This document shows, in pieces, positions 7,291 through 9,095 of a stretch of 9,095 nucleotides of DNA. The DNA is from CAZHAC01 sp964383855. GTDB lineage: Bacteria; Chloroflexota; Dormibacteria; Dormibacterales; Dormibacteraceae. How positions within the stretch are numbered: position 1 is the stretch's first letter; every line of letters begins with the position of its first letter. The stretch lies in assembly GCA_964383855.1 (NCBI GenBank), contig CAYLIP010000080.1:1-9095 (forward strand). Reading direction: 5' to 3'. A model generated the notes under the pieces. The model ran no database searches and was not told the origin of the DNA. It saw nothing but the letters and a program-made list of their open reading frames with translations. Both the position numbers and the translations under genes were made by a program.

Positions 7291-7322
7291 GTGCGCACCG
7301 GCTATCCTCTGCCGGTGCGCAC
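7291..7322 (+). promoter_or_regulatory. Perfect 12-bp inverted repeat with 8-nt loop (operator, terminator or start-sequestering hairpin)
   Basis: GTGCGCACCGGC at 7291-7302 and its exact reverse complement GCCGGTGCGCAC at 7311-7322 flank the loop TATCCTCT. Each arm also contains the self-palindrome GTGCGCAC, so that 8-mer occurs twice with centres 24 bp apart. The repeat starts 6 bp after the binding-protein stop. There is no T-run after it, so it is not a classical intrinsic terminator. It also covers the likely GTG start of the next gene. Possible roles are an operator, a Rho-assisted terminator, or a hairpin masking that start in read-through RNA. Confidence 0.6.
7303..7308 (+). promoter_or_regulatory. 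Candidate -10 box for a leaderless transcript
   Basis: TATCCT fits TAnnnT and ends 6 nt before GTG 7315, the spacing expected when transcription starts at the first base of the start codon. No convincing -35 hexamer is seen about 17 nt upstream. It sits in the loop of the inverted repeat. This is inference from pattern and spacing only. Confidence 0.4.
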
Positions 7323-7563
7323 GCGCCTGATCAGCGTCACCCCCGAAGAGCAGGTCGAGATCCAGCGCGTCCTCGCCGTTCAGCGGCGGATGAGCGACGC
7401 CGAGGGTGCCGGCAAGGGCGTCGACCGCGACCACTGGCAGGCACTGGAGCGGATCGCTCGAGCCCATGGCATCGACACCGCCCTGATGGCCGGGCTTCGG
7501 ATCGACTTCCGGGCCGGCGGCGTCGAGGTGCTGGTCGAGCTGCGCCCCGAACCGAGCGTTTGA
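7315..7563 (+). CDS. Small hypothetical protein coupled to the DUF1028 gene
   Basis: 82 residues from GTG 7315. I do not recognise a family. The protein is soluble-looking and charged, with no signal peptide or membrane segment. Residues about 9-25 (PEEQVEIQRVLAVQRRM) and 36-55 look helical, and the tail (LRIDFRAGGVEVLVELRPE) looks like a beta hairpin. A GTG at 7291 in the same frame would add eight residues, but it lies in the left arm of the inverted repeat. 7315 is preferred because a -10-like box lies just upstream. The stop overlaps the next gene's TTG start (TTGA), so the two are probably co-translated. Composition matches its neighbours, which supports a real gene. Confidence 0.6.
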   Translation: MRTRLISVTPEEQVEIQRVLAVQRRMSDAEGAGKGVDRDHWQALERIARAHGIDTALMAGLRIDFRAGGVEVLVELRPEPSV

Positions 7564-8456
7564 CGTATTCGATCGCCGCCCGGGACCCGGCGACCGGGGA
7601 GCTCGGCGTGGCCGTCCAGTCCGCCTACTTCAGCGTCGGCCCGGTGGTGCCCTGGGTCGAGGCGGGCGTCGGTGCCGTGGCCACCCAATCGCTGGTCAAC
7701 GTCGCCTTTGGACCCGCCGCCCTCGTCCTGCTCCGCTCCGGCTTCGGCGCGCCGCAGGTGGTGGCGTCCCTGATCGCGGGTGACGCCGAGCCGGAGGGCC
7801 GCCAGCTGGCCGTGGTCGACGCCTCCGGCCTGGCCGCCGCCCATACCGGCTCCCGCTGCATCCAGGCCGCCGGTCACCGGCTGGGCGCGGGCTACAGCTG
7901 CCAGGCCAACCTGATGGAGCGCGACACCGTCTGGGATGCCATGGCCACCGCCTACGAGGCGGCCTCCGAACTGCCCCTGGCGGAGCGGTTGATCGGCGCG
8001 CTTCGCGCCGCCGAGGCCGAGGGCGGGGACATCCGCGGCCGGCAGTCGGCCGCCATCGTGGTAGCCACCGGCACGCCCACCGGGCGGCCCTGGGACGACC
8101 GGACCATCGACCTCCGGGTCGAGGACCATCCCGACCCGGTGGAGGAGCTGGCCCGGCTGCTGCGCATCCGGCGCGCCTACCAGGCCGCGCTCGGCGGCGA
8201 CCGCGTGCTCGCCCCCGGCCGCCGTCCGCCCGATCTGGCCGCGCGGAGGGCAGCGCTGGAGATCGCGCCCGAGATGCTCCAGCTGCGGCTGATGGCAGGC
8301 CTGGCCTGCGCTGAGGCGGGGGAGTGGGAGGAGGCGATGACGCTGCTGCGCGAGGTCCTGAAGGAGGAGCCGCGCTGCCTGGAAACCCTCAGGCGAATGG
8401 AGGCCGCGGGCCGGGCGCCGGCGGGTATCGCCGGGCAGATCCAGGGGAGACTGTAG
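7560..8456 (+). CDS. DUF1028 family (Ntn-hydrolase-like) protein with a TPR-like C-terminus
   Basis: 298 residues. The N-terminal ~210 residues match the DUF1028 family: TYSIAARDPATGELGVAVQS at the start, VVPW and GVGAVATQSLVN, then QLAVVDASG, HTGSRCI, AGHR and GYSCQANLM. DUF1028 has an Ntn-hydrolase-like fold, and Thr2 here would become N-terminal after Met removal, the usual nucleophile position. That role and any substrate are inferred, as the family's activity is poorly known. Residues about 210-298 are helical; a stretch around residues 243-272 (LRLMAGLACAEAGEWEEAM and onward) looks like one TPR unit, perhaps for protein binding. The TTG at 7560 is set by the conserved N-terminus and by the TTGA overlap with the small gene upstream; no Shine-Dalgarno is visible. 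Its TAG stop is in the same frame as the IF-1 gene, four codons ahead of it. Confidence 0.85.
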   Translation: MTYSIAARDPATGELGVAVQSAYFSVGPVVPWVEAGVGAVATQSLVNVAFGPAALVLLRSGFGAPQVVASLIAGDAEPEGRQLAVVDASGLAAAHTGSRCIQAAGHRLGAGYSCQANLMERDTVWDAMATAYEAASELPLAERLIGALRAAEAEGGDIRGRQSAAIVVATGTPTGRPWDDRTIDLRVEDHPDPVEELARLLRIRRAYQAALGGDRVLAPGRRPPDLAARRAALEIAPEMLQLRLMAGLACAEAGEWEEAMTLLREVLKEEPRCLETLRRMEAAGRAPAGIAGQIQGRL

Positions 8457-8459
8457 ACT
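8454..8459 (+). promoter_or_regulatory. Weak candidate -10 box for the IF-1 gene
   Basis: TAGACT fits TAnnnT, overlaps the DUF1028 stop codon and ends 9 nt before TTG 8469. It could give a leaderless or nearly leaderless IF-1 transcript. No -35 element is recognisable, so this is tentative. Confidence 0.25.
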
Positions 8460-8468
8460 CTAGCTTCG

Positions 8469-8762
8469 TTGCCACCCAGAAGAGGAGGGCCGCCCCGCCG
8501 CGCTCCCCGGCGTGCCAAGCCGCGGCCGCAGGCGGACGAGCCCGAAAAGGAGCAGGCGGTCGTCATGGACGCCGTCGTCGCCCAGGCGCTGCCCAACGCG
8601 ATGTTCGAGGTCGAGATCGAGGGCGGTCACAAGCTGATCGCCTACGCCGCGGGCCGGATGCGCCGGTACTTCATCCGCATCACGCCCGGTGATCGCATCC
8701 GCGTCGAGCTCTCGCCCTACGACCTGACGCGGGGCCGGATCGTCTACCGCTACCGCGACTAG
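8469..8762 (+). CDS. infA: Translation initiation factor IF-1 with a basic, proline-rich N-terminal extension
   Basis: 97 residues against about 72 in typical IF-1. IF-1 binds the ribosomal A site of the 30S subunit during initiation. The OB fold is unmistakable: LPNAMFEVEIEGGHKLIAYA, then GRMRRYFIRITPGDRI and VELSPYDLTRGRIVYRYRD. Before it lie about 22 residues rich in Pro and Arg (PPRRGGPPRRAPRRAKPRP) and a short acidic stretch (DEPEKE). The start is TTG 8469; the preceding in-frame stop is 8454-8456 and no other usual start occurs before ATG 8565. Starting at ATG 8565 has a ribosome site (AAAAGGAG, 8545-8552), but would cut into the first beta strand. No rpmJ, rpsM or other ribosomal protein gene follows within the window, unlike the usual spc-type cluster. 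The identity is confident; the exact start is moderately so. Confidence 0.93.
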   Translation: MPPRRGGPPRRAPRRAKPRPQADEPEKEQAVVMDAVVAQALPNAMFEVEIEGGHKLIAYAAGRMRRYFIRITPGDRIRVELSPYDLTRGRIVYRYRD

Positions 8763-8845
8763 CCTTCCTCCGCCGGCCTGGCTGTCCGGGGGTCTGCTAA
8801 AGGTGAACGTTTCTTCGCAGAGGGCTGTGAACGGCGCGGGGACTA

Positions 8846-9094
8846 TCACGACTGCGAGGAGCTAAAGAGGTGACCGCAGGTCAGGCATTCCGCTCGGTCG
8901 AGGTTGTTCCCGGCTCCGCAATGGTCACACCACTTGAGCCTCACGCCCGACGCTGGAGTAGACGATGGGGCTAGCGAAGGGACGGCCGGCGGCTCGAAGG
9001 CGACCGCGGCCTTGAGTCCGATCCCGCAATGGCGGCAGTTGCGCTGTCCCCAATCCGCCAGCAGGTGAGGCGTGGCCAGTTCACGGCAGCCCGG
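8846..9094 (-). CDS. Partial double zinc-ribbon protein (3' end, runs off the right edge)
   Basis: An open frame on the minus strand enters from the right edge and stops at TGA (complement of 8846-8848), giving 82 visible residues. It has no in-window ATG; one in-frame GTG (8942-8944) exists but lies inside the protein. Numbered from the edge, Cys3, Cys20 and Cys23 (CRHCGIGL) form the end of one zinc ribbon whose first cysteine would lie at or beyond the edge. After a Pro/Ser/Ala linker (about 34-50), a second ribbon has Cys56/Cys59 (WCDHCG) and Cys70/Cys73 (CLTCGHLF), spacing C-x2-C-x10-C-x2-C. Such double zinc ribbons are structural modules found in many bacterial proteins, so no specific function is implied. 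It converges on the IF-1 gene across an 83-bp spacer. Confidence 0.75.
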   Translation of the reverse strand, partial: PGCRELATPHLLADWGQRNCRHCGIGLKAAVAFEPPAVPSLAPSSTPASGVRLKWCDHCGAGNNLDRAECLTCGHLFSSSQS

Positions 9095-9095
9095 A

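Noticed and set aside
7291..7322. Classical Rho-independent terminator
   Set aside because: The stem is strong but no T-rich tract follows, and the right arm overlaps a likely start codon. It is kept only as a regulatory inverted repeat.
8793..8821. Possible terminator hairpin TCTGC...GCAGA between the convergent genes, and a 7-bp direct repeat GTGAACG (8803-8809, 8827-8833)
   Set aside because: The stem is only 5 bp with a 19-nt loop and no T-run, and a 7-bp repeat is within chance expectation.

Overview
This is a strongly GC-rich bacterial window. A run of ten N at 4983-4992 marks a scaffold join, which suggests a draft or metagenome-derived assembly. Non-ATG starts (TTG, GTG), start/stop overlaps and candidate TAnnnT -10 boxes placed right at start codons fit a GC-rich Chloroflexota/Dormibacterota- or Actinomycetota-like soil bacterium. 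Nothing in the window fixes the phylum, so that placement is a low-confidence inference.

Region 1 (1-7284, + strand) reads as one tightly packed operon of seven genes. In order they are: the 3' part of a fusion protein whose N-terminal piece resembles the C-terminus of a fatty acyl-CoA reductase and whose C-terminal half is a HAD-IB phosphatase; a zinc-dependent medium-chain alcohol dehydrogenase; a large nickel-pincer lactate-racemase (LarA/DUF2088) relative; a PlsC-type 1-acylglycerol-phosphate acyltransferase; and the ATPase, permease and lipoprotein binding protein of an SsuABC/TauABC/NrtABC-type importer. Most junctions are 1-4 nt start/stop overlaps, and the ATPase and permease overlap their upstream neighbours by 40 and 20 nt. 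The genes therefore look translationally coupled and probably serve one process. The enzyme set points to fatty-alcohol or lipid-type chemistry plus a 2-hydroxyacid-type enzyme, fed by an importer of unknown substrate. I could not identify the pathway.

The ATPase appears broken by a frame change across the N run. It becomes intact if the N run is removed and the four bases CTCT present on both sides are merged, so this looks like an assembly artefact rather than a pseudogene.

Region 2 (7285-8762, + strand) begins with a perfect 12-bp inverted repeat with an 8-nt loop (7291-7322). The loop holds a candidate -10 box just upstream of a GTG start. Next come a small hypothetical gene, a DUF1028 (Ntn-hydrolase-like) gene coupled to it by a TTGA overlap, and a gene for translation initiation factor IF-1 with an unusual basic, proline-rich N-terminal extension. 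This infA is not followed by ribosomal protein genes.

Region 3 (8763-9095) holds a short convergent spacer and then, on the minus strand, the 3' end of a zinc-ribbon protein that runs off the right edge. No rRNA, tRNA, CRISPR array, insertion sequence or prophage gene was seen.
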